Positions 35,220 to 44,064 of a DNA stretch of 64,000 nt are shown here, piece by piece. The notes under the pieces are model-generated. The model did no database searches, was not told the DNA's origin, and worked only from the letters and a program-made list of their open reading frames with translations. Numbering within the stretch: position 1 is the stretch's first letter; every line of letters starts with the position of its first letter. Position numbers and translations under genes: made by a program. This DNA comes from GW2011-AR15 sp964428335. GTDB lineage: Archaea > Nanobdellota > Nanobdellia > Woesearchaeales > GW2011-AR15. The DNA is taken from positions 1 through 64,000 of the forward strand of contig CAYRXW010000007.1 of NCBI GenBank assembly GCA_964428335.1. The letters run 5' to 3'.

Positions 35220-37238
35220 TTATTTTAATTCAAGTATTCTTTTTATTCCTTTTTTAAGTGTTTCAAAATCTCTTGCAAAACACATTCTGAACCAATTTTC
35301 AGTTTCAGGCATTCCAAATATAGTACCAGGCAGGATATTGATCTGCTTGGATTTTAGTAATTCCCTAAACGTTGTATGCACATCTGTTTTTCTTTTAAGT
35401 TTAAAAAAAATGTAATAGCATGCGTCAGGAACAATAACTTTCTCTATATTTTTTGATTTTTTGAAGCTTTCGAGAATATATTTCAGATTATTTTCTAGGT
35501 ATGTCTTATTTGTTTCATAGACTTTGTTATATTCTTTGTCTACTATCTTTTTGTTTCTTACCTTGAGATCATATTCTAATGCGTCATACATCATTACTGT
35601 TGCGTTGCCATAAACAGCAGGCACTTCTGTCTTCAAATTTGCCAGGATGTCCTTGTCAGCTATAATATAACCTAACCTATATCCAGATAAATTCTCAAGC
35701 TTTGAAAATCCCTTGATTCTGATAACATTTTTTGCGCTTATTTCCTGCGGGAAACTATATTCATTAAACCTGTAGGAATCGCAGCTCTCATCGATTATCA
35801 CGTATATGTTCTTTTCTTTTGCAATCTCAATTATGTTTTTAAGCTCATTTTGAGAAATAAACTTTCCAGTAGGGTTGTTTGGCTGGGTAATTGTGATTAT
35901 TTTTGTTTTATCTGTGAGATTAGCAACTAGATCCTTTGCTTTTATCTCAAAATCCTTTGAATCAATCATTACAACTTTTGCTTTCCTTTTTGAGGCATAT
36001 ACCTGGGAAAAGTAAGATGGTCTCCACAAAATTATCTCATCTCCCTCTTCAATTAAAAGATTAAGTAAAAGTGAATATGCCATAATAGCGCCAGGTGTAA
36101 AAAAGAAATTTTTTGAGGTATACGCATCGTTTTTCTGCCTTTTGTTTTCGTATTCTTTTAGTTCATTGATGCAAGATAGGTTTCCTTCCTGCCTTATATA
36201 TTCAATAAACCTGTTGTCATCGATGCTCTGATGCAGCTTTTCCCTGATTTTTTTCGGAATAGGGAATATTTTTGGGTCAGGCATCCCCATTCCCAAATCC
36301 AATGTTTTTTCAGAGGAATTTATTGCATCCCAATATTCTAAAAAGGATTTTTTTTCAAGTTCTGTTCCGTAGTTGTTCCCTTCCATATATAGGAGCTTTT
36401 CAGCTCTTTTCAGAGAAATTTTCTGTATATTTTTTATTACGTTTATATTTGTATTTTCAACAATCTGTATAGGTTCCCTAATTTTATAGACTTCGTCCAG
36501 AAACTGACCAAGCTGGATGTGCATTATGTCTTTGGTTTTTGAATACAGCTCATCATATATTTTTAGAAATCCTGAGGGAAAAAAAACATCTGTAACCTTG
36601 TTTGAGGATATCCATTTTTCAGAAGTTGATTCTGATTTTACTCCCAAAAAAATTTTATATGGTGAATCAGGATAATTGCTGTAAAATTCTTTTACCCACC
36701 TATCCACAAGGGTATCTCCACTGCAGAAGTAATATATCTTACCTTTTATCTTTTTTAAATCCCTCATGAATTCATGTTCATTTTGAGGATAAGACAAAGC
36801 AAACCAGCAATGCGGCAGGTAAAGATATGCTATCCTCTCCTTTTCCGGAAGTGTCTCGAACTCTTTTAATATACTCTTTTCAAAACCAAGCCAGAATTTG
36901 TCAACTTCTTTTAGTGAATTAACTTCAATTACAGATATTTCACCCTGGCTCCTAGATTCACTACTTTTTATTGTAAAATTACTGCTTTTCTCAACAAACA
37001 TCTTCAGTTCTTCAACCCACTTGGAATTTATCTTGTAGCTTTTCCCATCAAACTCCAGAACACCCTGCTCAACCATCTGCTTCAATGTCTTATGAATTGC
37101 CTGGTATGTGACGTTTAAGGCGTATTGCTTTTTTAGAACTGCATTTATCTTTTTTGTATTCTGACTGGGCTCCATGGCAAGAATAGAAATAATCTTATCC
37201 CTTGTTGTTGAATTTTCCTTATCAAATACAGGCAACAT
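35220..37238 (-). CDS. Winged-helix / sensor-like / PLP aminotransferase fusion
   Basis: 672 residues from the ATG at 37238; a TTTAAAAATTA box upstream makes the longer frame unlikely. Residues about 1-70 are a winged helix (YQAIHKTLKQMVEQGVLEFDGKSYKI). About 100-290 is a domain often seen after such helices in archaeal regulators (IYYFCSGDTLVDRWVKEFY, VFFPSGFLKIYDELYSKTK). From about 310 a fold-type I aminotransferase has all key motifs: QPNNPTG, IIDESCDSYRF, and KGFSKLENLSGYRLGY with the PLP lysine. This parallels bacterial MocR regulators with a different DNA-binding domain. It is divergent from tfe. Confidence 0.85.
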   Translation of the reverse strand: MLPVFDKENSTTRDKIISILAMEPSQNTKKINAVLKKQYALNVTYQAIHKTLKQMVEQGVLEFDGKSYKINSKWVEELKMFVEKSSNFTIKSSESRSQGEISVIEVNSLKEVDKFWLGFEKSILKEFETLPEKERIAYLYLPHCWFALSYPQNEHEFMRDLKKIKGKIYYFCSGDTLVDRWVKEFYSNYPDSPYKIFLGVKSESTSEKWISSNKVTDVFFPSGFLKIYDELYSKTKDIMHIQLGQFLDEVYKIREPIQIVENTNINVIKNIQKISLKRAEKLLYMEGNNYGTELEKKSFLEYWDAINSSEKTLDLGMGMPDPKIFPIPKKIREKLHQSIDDNRFIEYIRQEGNLSCINELKEYENKRQKNDAYTSKNFFFTPGAIMAYSLLLNLLIEEGDEIILWRPSYFSQVYASKRKAKVVMIDSKDFEIKAKDLVANLTDKTKIITITQPNNPTGKFISQNELKNIIEIAKEKNIYVIIDESCDSYRFNEYSFPQEISAKNVIRIKGFSKLENLSGYRLGYIIADKDILANLKTEVPAVYGNATVMMYDALEYDLKVRNKKIVDKEYNKVYETNKTYLENNLKYILESFKKSKNIEKVIVPDACYYIFFKLKRKTDVHTTFRELLKSKQINILPGTIFGMPETENWFRMCFARDFETLKKGIKRILELK

Positions 37239-37342
37239 TGTGAAATCATCTTTTTGTTTAATTTTTAAACTTTTTGGTTTAACTAGACATATAAATAATC
37301 TACCGAAACATTTATATATATCCATTTCCCAGGAAGTAGTTA

Positions 37343-37402
37343 TTCGGGGGTGTAGCTTAGGCTATGCCATCTAGGTTCAGGAATAAAAAGAGGTAAAAAA
37401 AC
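37343..37402 (+). promoter_or_regulatory. Leader of tfe with tRNA-5'-half-like start
   Basis: A TTTATATAT box at 37310-37318 puts transcription start near 37343. The leader begins GGGGGTGTAGCTTAGGC, which reads like the acceptor strand, bases 8-9 and D-arm of a tRNA. It then loses resemblance. GAGGT at 37390-37394 is the ribosome site for tfe. It may be a tRNA relic or chance; no matching 3' half was seen nearby. Confidence 0.35.
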
Positions 37403-37906
37403 ATGAGAATCGCAAAAGAAGTACTTGAAAAAACAACTGTCGAGGCAGTAGGTGAAGATGCCCTTGAAGTAGTCAACTATCTTAAAGGAAAAGAGAATGT
37501 CTCAGAATTCACTGTAGCAAAGGACTTAAAGATTGATATTCATCTCGCAAGAAATATAATGTATAGGTTAAACAACTTTCACCTGGCCACATATATCAGA
37601 AAGAAAGACAGGCAGAAAGGATGGTATATAAGCTATTGGACTCTTAACAGTACAAGGTTTAAGGATGTTTTTGACAGGCTGCAGGTGCAGAGGCTTGAGA
37701 GCTTAAGAGAGAAATTAAAAAGAGAGCAGGAAAACAGGGACGGGCTATACATCTGTCCAAATCTGTGCACAAGGATGAACTTTGAAGCTGCAATGGAAAT
37801 CAGTTATAAGTGCCCTGAATGTGGAAGGATACTAAATCCTCAGGACAATGCAAGGACAATTGAGCACTTAAAGAACATGATTGCAGACATGGAAGCAGAA
37901 GCTTAG
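37403..37906 (+). CDS. tfe: Transcription factor E (TFIIE alpha homologue)
   Basis: 167 residues, normal for archaeal TFE. Extended winged helix at about 1-90 (VAKDLKIDIHLARNIMYRL, GWYISYWTLN), a coiled-coil linker (RLESLREKLKREQE), and a zinc ribbon with Cys at 118, 122, 137 and 140 (CPNLC, CPEC). It assists promoter opening with TBP and TFB. GAGGTAAAAAAAC precedes the ATG. Confidence 0.96.
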   Translation: MRIAKEVLEKTTVEAVGEDALEVVNYLKGKENVSEFTVAKDLKIDIHLARNIMYRLNNFHLATYIRKKDRQKGWYISYWTLNSTRFKDVFDRLQVQRLESLREKLKREQENRDGLYICPNLCTRMNFEAAMEISYKCPECGRILNPQDNARTIEHLKNMIADMEAEA

Positions 37907-37920
37907 GTTTTTTTGTTTTT

Positions 37921-38484
37921 TTAATTAAATATTTTTTCTTGATATTCTTGCCTTAAAGACCCGTTTTCAATATTTCTTATTAATTCCGAAGAAGCGCTTT
38001 TGTTATACATTATATTTGCAATTATCAGCTGAGTTCGCACAGCTTCTTTTAATTCAGCCAAATATGTATTTGCCCATTTCAGCCCTTCACCGCTAATTCC
38101 ATCTTTTGTCTGGAATTTCCTGTCCATTTTTGCATAATCCTCTGAAATGTTTTTATAAACCTGAAAATGATACAATGCTAAAGCTGAAATATCTTCTTTT
38201 TTTAGAGCACCTTCAAAAGTTTGCCTGAAACTTCGCACCAAATCATCACTTGCTTTTACAATCCTTTCTATGGCTGAGTAAATTTCCGAATTTTTTGGCG
38301 TTTTGAATTTAATCATTGTTGAATAGGATGCATGTACAGATAAGGCTGGAAGGACAGGGTTATCGTGATAATTAGGTTCTTTTGGATTAAGTGCTGCATG
38401 AGGCGAAAGCAGTTTTTCTAACAATTCCAATGAATGTGATTCGTAAAACTCAATTATATCTTTATCATCAAATAGGATATCCAT
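37921..38484 (-). CDS. Hypothetical helical protein
   Basis: 187 residues, all-alpha in appearance, soluble, with no signal peptide and no cysteine motif. It begins MDILFDDKDIIEFYESH and its ATG lies close to a TATATATAGACTT tract on the minus strand, suggesting a leaderless start. Convergent with tfe. No function recognised. Confidence 0.6.
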   Translation of the reverse strand: MDILFDDKDIIEFYESHSLELLEKLLSPHAALNPKEPNYHDNPVLPALSVHASYSTMIKFKTPKNSEIYSAIERIVKASDDLVRSFRQTFEGALKKEDISALALYHFQVYKNISEDYAKMDRKFQTKDGISGEGLKWANTYLAELKEAVRTQLIIANIMYNKSASSELIRNIENGSLRQEYQEKIFN

Positions 38485-38549
38485 ATTTTATCTGGGAGCA
38501 AAGTCTATATATAAATGCAACCAGTTATTGAGAGACCCAACAATATATC

Positions 38550-39875
38550 TTAAATTTCTCTGATGATTGAAAGCAGCATGTCCCTTTTTTCATTCATCAA
38601 CTTCTTTATGTTTGCTTCAACATTAAGTCTCAAAAAAGGTTCAGTATTGCTCGGACGGACATTGAACCACCATGACTCATATTCTACAGTCAGGCCGTCC
38701 ATCCAGTTCTGTTTTCCGTCTTTGAATCTTTCAGAAAGCTCTTTCATCTTCTTTTCCTTGTCTTTTACTTCAGAATTTATCTCCCCGCTCTGGAAGTATT
38801 TTCGTAATGGCTTTACAAGATCAGAAAATTTCATGCCTGTCTCTGTCATCATTTCAATTATCTTCAGTATGACAAAGAAAGGAGCCTCTGCATAGTGCTC
38901 ATCTGCAAGATAGAAGTGGCTTGAAAGTTCGCCGGCAAACCTTGCTTTTTCCATCCTCATCTGAGGTTTTACTAATGCATGTCCGACTTTGCATCTTCCA
39001 GGGATTCCGCCATTTTCCTTGATTACATCGCCGACAATTTTAGAACATCGGACATCATATAGAACTTTTATGTTCTTCTCAGATTTCAGCATCTCTTTTG
39101 CAACCAAAGCAAGGATCAGGTCGCTTTGCACAGTATTGCCTTTCTCATCAACAAAACCGCACCTGTCTGCGTCACCATCAAATGCAATGCCTATGTCAGC
39201 CTTGTTTTTCTTGACTGCTTTTTTTAAGTCTTCAAGATTTTCTTCTTTCAAGGGGTTTGCTTCATGGTTTGGGAAATTCCCGTCTATTTCAGGGAACAGA
39301 TGAATCAGTTCGCAGTTTATTTTCCTGAAAAATTCAGAAGCTGCTGGCCCACCTACAGCGTTTGCAGTGTCTATGACAATCTTGAATCTTTTTAATTTCA
39401 CCTTATTATATTTTAGTGTATGCTGAATGTAGTCATTCATCACTTGAAGTTTCTTTATGCTGCCTTTTTTTGCGCTTATCTTCGGAAGATTTTCAATCAT
39501 TCTTCCTATCTCATATATCCCTGTCTCTCCACCGATTGGAATTGCGTCTTTTAAGACCATCTTTACTCCGTTATATTTTGGAGGGTTATGCGAAGCAGAG
39601 ACCATGAGGCCTCCATCAACATCATAGTTCCATGCTGAGAAATACATCATAGGTGTTGTTACAAGACCAATATCCAAAACATTGCAGCCTTCATCAGTTA
39701 TCCCTTTTACAAATGATTTGAATAAAGAAGGTGAAGATATCCTTCCGTCCATCCCTACAGTTACAATTTTTGGCTTGAATTTGAGGACATATGCCCTTCC
39801 GATCTTATAGATTATTTCTTCAGTCAGGTCTTCTCCGTAGATACCCCTGATGTCATATGCCTTGAATATGCTCAT
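38550..39875 (-). CDS. manB: Phosphomannomutase / phosphoglucomutase
   Basis: Alpha-D-phosphohexomutase interconverting hexose 6- and 1-phosphates for glycan and nucleotide-sugar synthesis. 441 residues in four domains: the phosphoserine loop SASHNPP (Ser95), the metal loop DGDADR near residue 235, the sugar-specificity segment GELSSH near 315, and the phosphate-binding RPSNTEP near the C-terminus. All catalytic motifs are intact. A single gene with its own promoter region. Confidence 0.95.
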   Translation of the reverse strand: MSIFKAYDIRGIYGEDLTEEIIYKIGRAYVLKFKPKIVTVGMDGRISSPSLFKSFVKGITDEGCNVLDIGLVTTPMMYFSAWNYDVDGGLMVSASHNPPKYNGVKMVLKDAIPIGGETGIYEIGRMIENLPKISAKKGSIKKLQVMNDYIQHTLKYNKVKLKRFKIVIDTANAVGGPAASEFFRKINCELIHLFPEIDGNFPNHEANPLKEENLEDLKKAVKKNKADIGIAFDGDADRCGFVDEKGNTVQSDLILALVAKEMLKSEKNIKVLYDVRCSKIVGDVIKENGGIPGRCKVGHALVKPQMRMEKARFAGELSSHFYLADEHYAEAPFFVILKIIEMMTETGMKFSDLVKPLRKYFQSGEINSEVKDKEKKMKELSERFKDGKQNWMDGLTVEYESWWFNVRPSNTEPFLRLNVEANIKKLMNEKRDMLLSIIREI

Positions 39876-39941
39876 ATAAGGTTTGCAATTTATTTGGATT
39901 ATAAATTTTTTGGAAGATGAAAATTATAGAAAAATTAAAAT

Positions 39942-40106
39942 TTATATCTGCACTTGCCCGTCTGTATATTTTCTCATCATCTTTTCGACGACAATTCCAG
40001 GAGCGTATCCCTTGCTTGAGCATGCTCTTACAAAATTGTCATATGTTACCTTATCTATATTATAATCAATCTTTACTTTCTGCGGACCTTTTGGTGTTGC
40101 TGCCAT
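39942..40106 (-). CDS. Small ribbon-helix-helix-like protein
   Basis: 54 residues, MAATPKGPQKVKIDYNIDKV then two helices (TYDNFVRACSSKG, PGIVVEKMMRKYTDG). A beta-strand followed by helix-turn-helix of this length is the RHH (CopG/Arc) pattern, so DNA binding as a dimer is likely. GAGGT lies 8 nt before the ATG, confirming the start. It stands alone between manB and a hypothetical gene. It overlaps short plus-strand frames that are spurious. Confidence 0.7.
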   Translation of the reverse strand: MAATPKGPQKVKIDYNIDKVTYDNFVRACSSKGYAPGIVVEKMMRKYTDGQVQI

Positions 40107-40178
40107 TTTTTTTACCTCACAAATTTGTTAATGATTCAGAATAAGTAACATCTGCTTATTAAACCTTTTGCAGAATTA

Positions 40179-40595
40179 TTAGTTTATTGAGGCTGTAATC
40201 TCAATTGCTTTTGATGGCAAAGAATATCCTTCTGCATTTAATATCATGCAAAACCTGCCTATGGCATTGGATAATTGAGAAGGAGGGAATTTTGATTTAA
40301 CACTTGGATGTGGAGAATATATTTCAAATACTATTTCATCATTGATTTTCTTTCCGTATGCAAAATAGCCTCTATTAATAGGATTTTCTGTCCTTGTGGT
40401 TACATAATTTGGTCTAAGATTAGGTTTTAAAGTTATAACTCTATCAAGGTCTTGCATTAATTCATAACCTTCTGAAGGCAAAACTTTTATCCTAGCGGCC
40501 AGGAAATAAACAGAACTTAGTTCGTCAATAGTTTTTGGTGGATCAATTACTCTACTAGGGTTTACATGAAATAAATCAAGATAATCTGCTATCAT
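40179..40595 (-). CDS. Hypothetical protein
   Basis: 138 residues, soluble, mixed alpha/beta with several Pro and Arg residues. A TATATATAC box about 25 nt upstream of the ATG at 40595 suggests a leaderless message. Divergent from the gene at 40687. No recognisable motif. Confidence 0.55.
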   Translation of the reverse strand: MIADYLDLFHVNPSRVIDPPKTIDELSSVYFLAARIKVLPSEGYELMQDLDRVITLKPNLRPNYVTTRTENPINRGYFAYGKKINDEIVFEIYSPHPSVKSKFPPSQLSNAIGRFCMILNAEGYSLPSKAIEITASIN

Positions 40596-40686
40596 AATCA
40601 GCAGGTGAAAACTTTGTATATATAAGGCTTGCCTGTATTTTTTTTACAAAACTATCTTTTTATATAACTTATAATTTGCTTTTTTT

Positions 40687-41073
40687 ATGGATGCTAAAGA
40701 TTTGGTAACTATTGTTATAGGGTATTATGAAATTATTGGTACAGGTGAATCAGGATATTTTGCAACATATAAAGACAAAGCACCAGATGTTTTGAGAATG
40801 GCTTCAGGAAGAGATAGTCTTAAATTTTCAGGTTTTCAGAACGAAGTTTTTGTTGCAAAAAATCTGGATGATCTTGCATCAAAAGTCCGTAATGAGCTGG
40901 GTTTTCAAGATATCTGGCATAACAACAATTACGCTTTTGAACCAGCTGAAATGAAAACACATTCAGTAGCTACAGGGCATTATAATGAGTCTTTGATGTA
41001 CCTGACAAGGCCTATAGGCTATGAAGACCTAAAAAAGCTTTGCACAATACTTAAGCGTGAAATAAAGCCATAA
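40687..41073 (+). CDS. Hypothetical protein
   Basis: 128 residues, soluble. The LVTIVIGYYEIIG start and repeated aromatic residues suggest an alpha/beta fold. The TTTTTATATAACTTATAA box at about 40656-40673 supports transcription. Upstream of glpX but with a separate promoter between them. The C-terminal portion is Lys-rich. Unknown family. Confidence 0.55.
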   Translation: MDAKDLVTIVIGYYEIIGTGESGYFATYKDKAPDVLRMASGRDSLKFSGFQNEVFVAKNLDDLASKVRNELGFQDIWHNNNYAFEPAEMKTHSVATGHYNESLMYLTRPIGYEDLKKLCTILKREIKP

Positions 41074-41140
41074 TAATCTTAATACTTTTTCTACAAAACT
41101 AAAACTTTAAAAGCATCATGCTAATCATTTAAAGCAAAGA

Positions 41141-42088
41141 ATGGAACGAAACCTTGCTTTGGATTTTGTCCGCGTGACTGAAGCTGCAGCAATGAGCGCT
41201 GCAAGATGGGTCGGCAAGGGAGAAACGCATAAGGCAGATGAAGCTGCTGTTTCTATGATGAGGCATACTTTCAACAAATTCAAGATAAATGGGACAATAG
41301 TCATAGGAGAAGGAGAAAGAGATGAGGCGCCGATGCTTTTTATCGGCGAGAAACTTGGAAATGGGGAAGACATGGATATTGCTGTCGACCCTTTGGAATG
41401 CACTAATTCTGTTGCTTACGGAAGGCCCAATGCAATGACCGTTCTTGCAGCTTCCCCCAAAGGCACTATGCTTAATGCTCCTGATACATACATGGATAAG
41501 ATAGCTGTTCCGCATTCTGCTAAAAAAAAAGTTTCTGTTGAAGAAGATGTAAAGTATAATATTGAAGCCTTGTCACATGCCTTAGGGAAAAAGGCAAAAG
41601 ACCTTACTATAATGGTCCTTGATAGGGAAAGGCATGAGAAGCTCATAAAGGAGATAAGGGCATGTGATGCAAGAATAATGCTTATCTCTGATGGCGATGT
41701 TGCAGGTGCGATTGCGCCAAGCATTGAGACAAGCGGGATTGATGCGCTCATGGGGATAGGAGCAGCTCCTGAGGGAGTTTTGGCTGCTTCAGCGTTATCC
41801 TGTCTTGGCGGATACATGGAGGCAAAATTTAAGTTCAGGAATGAAGCGGATAAAAAAAGGGCTGAACAGATGGGGGTGACTCCTGAAAAAGTTTATAGGG
41901 TTGAGGATTTGGTTGATAAGGACAGGGCGATGTTTGCAGCAACTGGTGTTACAGACGGACCATTTTTAAGAGGAGTCAATTTTACAAAAGAAGGTGCTGT
42001 GACACATTCGATTGTGATGAGGTCAAAGACTAAGACACTTAGGCTTATTGAAGGGCATCATAAGTTTGCAGATGAGCCTGACTATTAG
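41141..42088 (+). CDS. glpX: Class II fructose-1,6-bisphosphatase (GlpX type)
   Basis: 315 residues. Gluconeogenic enzyme converting fructose 1,6-bisphosphate to fructose 6-phosphate. Metal and substrate residues of the GlpX family are present: Asp33, Glu57 in IGEGERDEAPM, Asp83 and Glu86 in VDPLECTNS, and APEG further on. The usual DPxEGT is DPLECT here, a Gly-to-Cys change next to the active site. GlpX is mainly bacterial; most archaea use the bifunctional type V enzyme. It sits 13 nt before the aldolase, forming a two-gene gluconeogenic operon. Confidence 0.93.
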   Translation: MERNLALDFVRVTEAAAMSAARWVGKGETHKADEAAVSMMRHTFNKFKINGTIVIGEGERDEAPMLFIGEKLGNGEDMDIAVDPLECTNSVAYGRPNAMTVLAASPKGTMLNAPDTYMDKIAVPHSAKKKVSVEEDVKYNIEALSHALGKKAKDLTIMVLDRERHEKLIKEIRACDARIMLISDGDVAGAIAPSIETSGIDALMGIGAAPEGVLAASALSCLGGYMEAKFKFRNEADKKRAEQMGVTPEKVYRVEDLVDKDRAMFAATGVTDGPFLRGVNFTKEGAVTHSIVMRSKTKTLRLIEGHHKFADEPDY

Positions 42089-42101
42089 AGGTGAAATTAT
42101 T

Positions 42102-43046
42102 ATGAAACTAAACATACCAGCAGATGTTCCTGCTGAAATGAAAAAGGAATATGAGAAAAATTTCAAACTGGCGACAAAAGGCACAGGAAATCTTATGCTT
42201 TTTGCAGGTGACCAGAAGATTGAGCACTTAAACGACGATTATTTTGGTGTGACAAAGGAAGGATATAAGATCTCTGAAGATGATTCTGACCCTGAGCATT
42301 TCTTTAGGATTGCAAGCAAAGGGACAATTGGCGCTTTTGCAGCGCAGCTTGGGATGATTTCAAGATATGGCATGGATTACAAGGATGTCAATTATATCGT
42401 AAAGATGAATTCAAAGACGCACCTGATAAAGACAACACAGTCAGATCCAAAAAGCTTTTCTCTTGTAGATTTTGATGATGTCTTGGAACTTAAGAAAAAT
42501 TCAAAACTTAAAATCATAGGGGTGGGATATACTGTTTACATTGGAAGCGAGTACGAGGCTGAAAATCTTGCAGAAGCTGGAAGGTTAGTTACATGGGCAC
42601 ACCAGAATGGCCTTATCACAGTCCTTTGGATGTACCCAAGGGGAGAAGCTGTGAAAGATGAGAAAGACCCGCATCTTGTTGCAGGAGCAGCAGGAGTTGC
42701 CCTCTGCCTAGGAAGTGATTTTGCAAAGGTCAATTATCCGAAACTGCAGGGCATGGATGAGAAAGACAGGGCAATTGCATTCAAGGAAGCGATAAAAGCT
42801 GCAGGAAGGACAGGCGTCATTACAGCAGGCGGAAGTTCAGGGGATGCAAAGAAATTTTTGCAGGAGACTTACGACCAGATACATGTCTCAGGATGCAGGG
42901 GGAATGCTACAGGAAGGAACCTGCATCAAAGGCCACTTATGGAAGCAGTCAGGCTATGTGATGCAATATCCTCAATAACTTTTGGGGAGAAGGACGCAGA
43001 TTTCGCTTACCAGGTTTATTTAGGGAAGAAGAAATATAATTTATGA
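42102..43046 (+). CDS. fba: Class I fructose-bisphosphate aldolase (archaeal DhnA-type)
   Basis: 314 residues from the ATG at 42102, chosen because GAGGTG at 42088-42093 lies just before it. TIM-barrel aldolase using a Schiff-base lysine, most likely the one in SDFAKVNYPKL. FAGDQKIEHL and the phosphate-binding ITAGGSSGD and SGCRGNATGRN segments are present. Coupled to glpX upstream. Together the two enzymes convert triose phosphates to fructose 6-phosphate. Confidence 0.93.
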   Translation: MKLNIPADVPAEMKKEYEKNFKLATKGTGNLMLFAGDQKIEHLNDDYFGVTKEGYKISEDDSDPEHFFRIASKGTIGAFAAQLGMISRYGMDYKDVNYIVKMNSKTHLIKTTQSDPKSFSLVDFDDVLELKKNSKLKIIGVGYTVYIGSEYEAENLAEAGRLVTWAHQNGLITVLWMYPRGEAVKDEKDPHLVAGAAGVALCLGSDFAKVNYPKLQGMDEKDRAIAFKEAIKAAGRTGVITAGGSSGDAKKFLQETYDQIHVSGCRGNATGRNLHQRPLMEAVRLCDAISSITFGEKDADFAYQVYLGKKKYNL

Positions 43047-43059
43047 GTGCAGATAGAAC

Positions 43060-43245
43060 ATGAGCAATCCATACAGGGACGTAGCCTCAAAAGTGTATAT
43101 CACGGTTTGCATGCAGTGCAATAACCTAAGTATATTCAAGAATGCAGAAAATGAATGCTGCAATAAACTTGATAACCTGAAAATCTATAAGGTGTTCAAC
43201 GATGAAACAGAAGCGAAAAACTATCTCAAGGGAATTTTGGTTTAG
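43060..43245 (+). CDS. Small Cys-containing protein
   Basis: 61 residues with C-x-x-C (CMQC) and a CC pair 15 residues later, which could bind one zinc ion. It is encoded 13 nt after the aldolase stop. Its 3' end overlaps the start of lspA by 44 nt in another frame, so both may be translated from one message. Weak ribosome site. Function unknown. Confidence 0.5.
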   Translation: MSNPYRDVASKVYITVCMQCNNLSIFKNAENECCNKLDNLKIYKVFNDETEAKNYLKGILV

Positions 43246-43657
43246 TATTTTTCTATATTTTGGAATAATCCTGCTGGACCAGGTTTCAAAATTTACAGTA
43301 AGGAGCAATATGCCAGTCGGCAGCTCTTATAATCTTGGGAATTTGCTTGCAATCACCTATGTTACTAATACAGGGGTTTCATTTGGCATGTTCAAAGGTT
43401 ATAACTGGATCTTCACTTTGATAGCGCTGGTTGCATTGGTTTTCTTTGCATATTTCTTTTTTTGGCAGCCTGATTTCAGGATGGCAATAGCATTGGCGGG
43501 GATATCAGGCAATCTTATAGACAGATTATTCCTTGGTTATGTGGTAGATTTCATAAATTTTCATTTCTGGCCAATCTTCAACATTGCTGATAGTGCCATC
43601 TTTATAGGATTATTTTTATTGATATTAAAAAAAGATAATAAAGCTAGAAAGCGCTGA
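43202..43657 (+). CDS. lspA: Prolipoprotein signal peptidase (LspA, signal peptidase II)
   Basis: 151 residues, four membrane helices. Aspartyl protease that removes lipoprotein signal peptides. The conserved blocks are intact: TNTGVSFGMF near 55-64, GNLIDRLF near 103-110, catalytic Asp116 in VVDFI and Asp130 in FNIADSA. LspA is a bacterial hallmark and uncommon in archaea. No lipobox-bearing signal peptide was seen among the secreted proteins in this window. GGTG is upstream of the ATG. The 3' end overlaps the convergent aIF1A gene by 14 nt. Confidence 0.93.
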   Translation: MKQKRKTISREFWFSIFLYFGIILLDQVSKFTVRSNMPVGSSYNLGNLLAITYVTNTGVSFGMFKGYNWIFTLIALVALVFFAYFFFWQPDFRMAIALAGISGNLIDRLFLGYVVDFINFHFWPIFNIADSAIFIGLFLLILKKDNKARKR

Positions 43658-43991
43658 AATCGTCTAATTTGTCAAGCATGCCTTTTCTCTTAAGAACACT
43701 GACCTGTGCTTTTGAATACTTAAAAACAATATCTCCTTTATCATCAGAACTCAATTCCCATGGTTCAACTAAAACCAAATCCCCAGGTCTTACCCATAAG
43801 CTTCTTTTAAGCCTACCTGGAATTCTGCAGTTCCTTGTCTTTCCGTCTAAACATCTGACCATTGACCTTGATCCGCCGACCCTCTGGTCCAAAAGGCCGA
43901 TGACCTGGCCTTCCCTTGGCATCCTTGTTCTTCTTATTTCTTCCTGCAGCTCTTCCTGCCTTGCCTGCTCTTCTCTTTCTTTCTTACCCAT
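43644..43991 (-). CDS. eif1A: Translation initiation factor aIF1A
   Basis: 115 residues. OB-fold (S1-like) factor binding the A site of the small subunit during initiation. REGQVIGLLDQRVGG, VRCLDGKTRNCRIPG and the WVRPGDLVLVEPW strand are characteristic. The N-terminal basic/acidic extension (MGKKEREEQARQEELQEE) is longer than average. Convergent with lspA. Confidence 0.95.
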   Translation of the reverse strand: MGKKEREEQARQEELQEEIRRTRMPREGQVIGLLDQRVGGSRSMVRCLDGKTRNCRIPGRLKRSLWVRPGDLVLVEPWELSSDDKGDIVFKYSKAQVSVLKRKGMLDKLDDFSAF

Positions 43992-44064
43992 CTAAGGCTA
44001 ATGAAATTAAGTGCAGTTTATAAGCTTGGCGGTAGAAGAAGAAAAAATTAGAAAAACTAATAAT

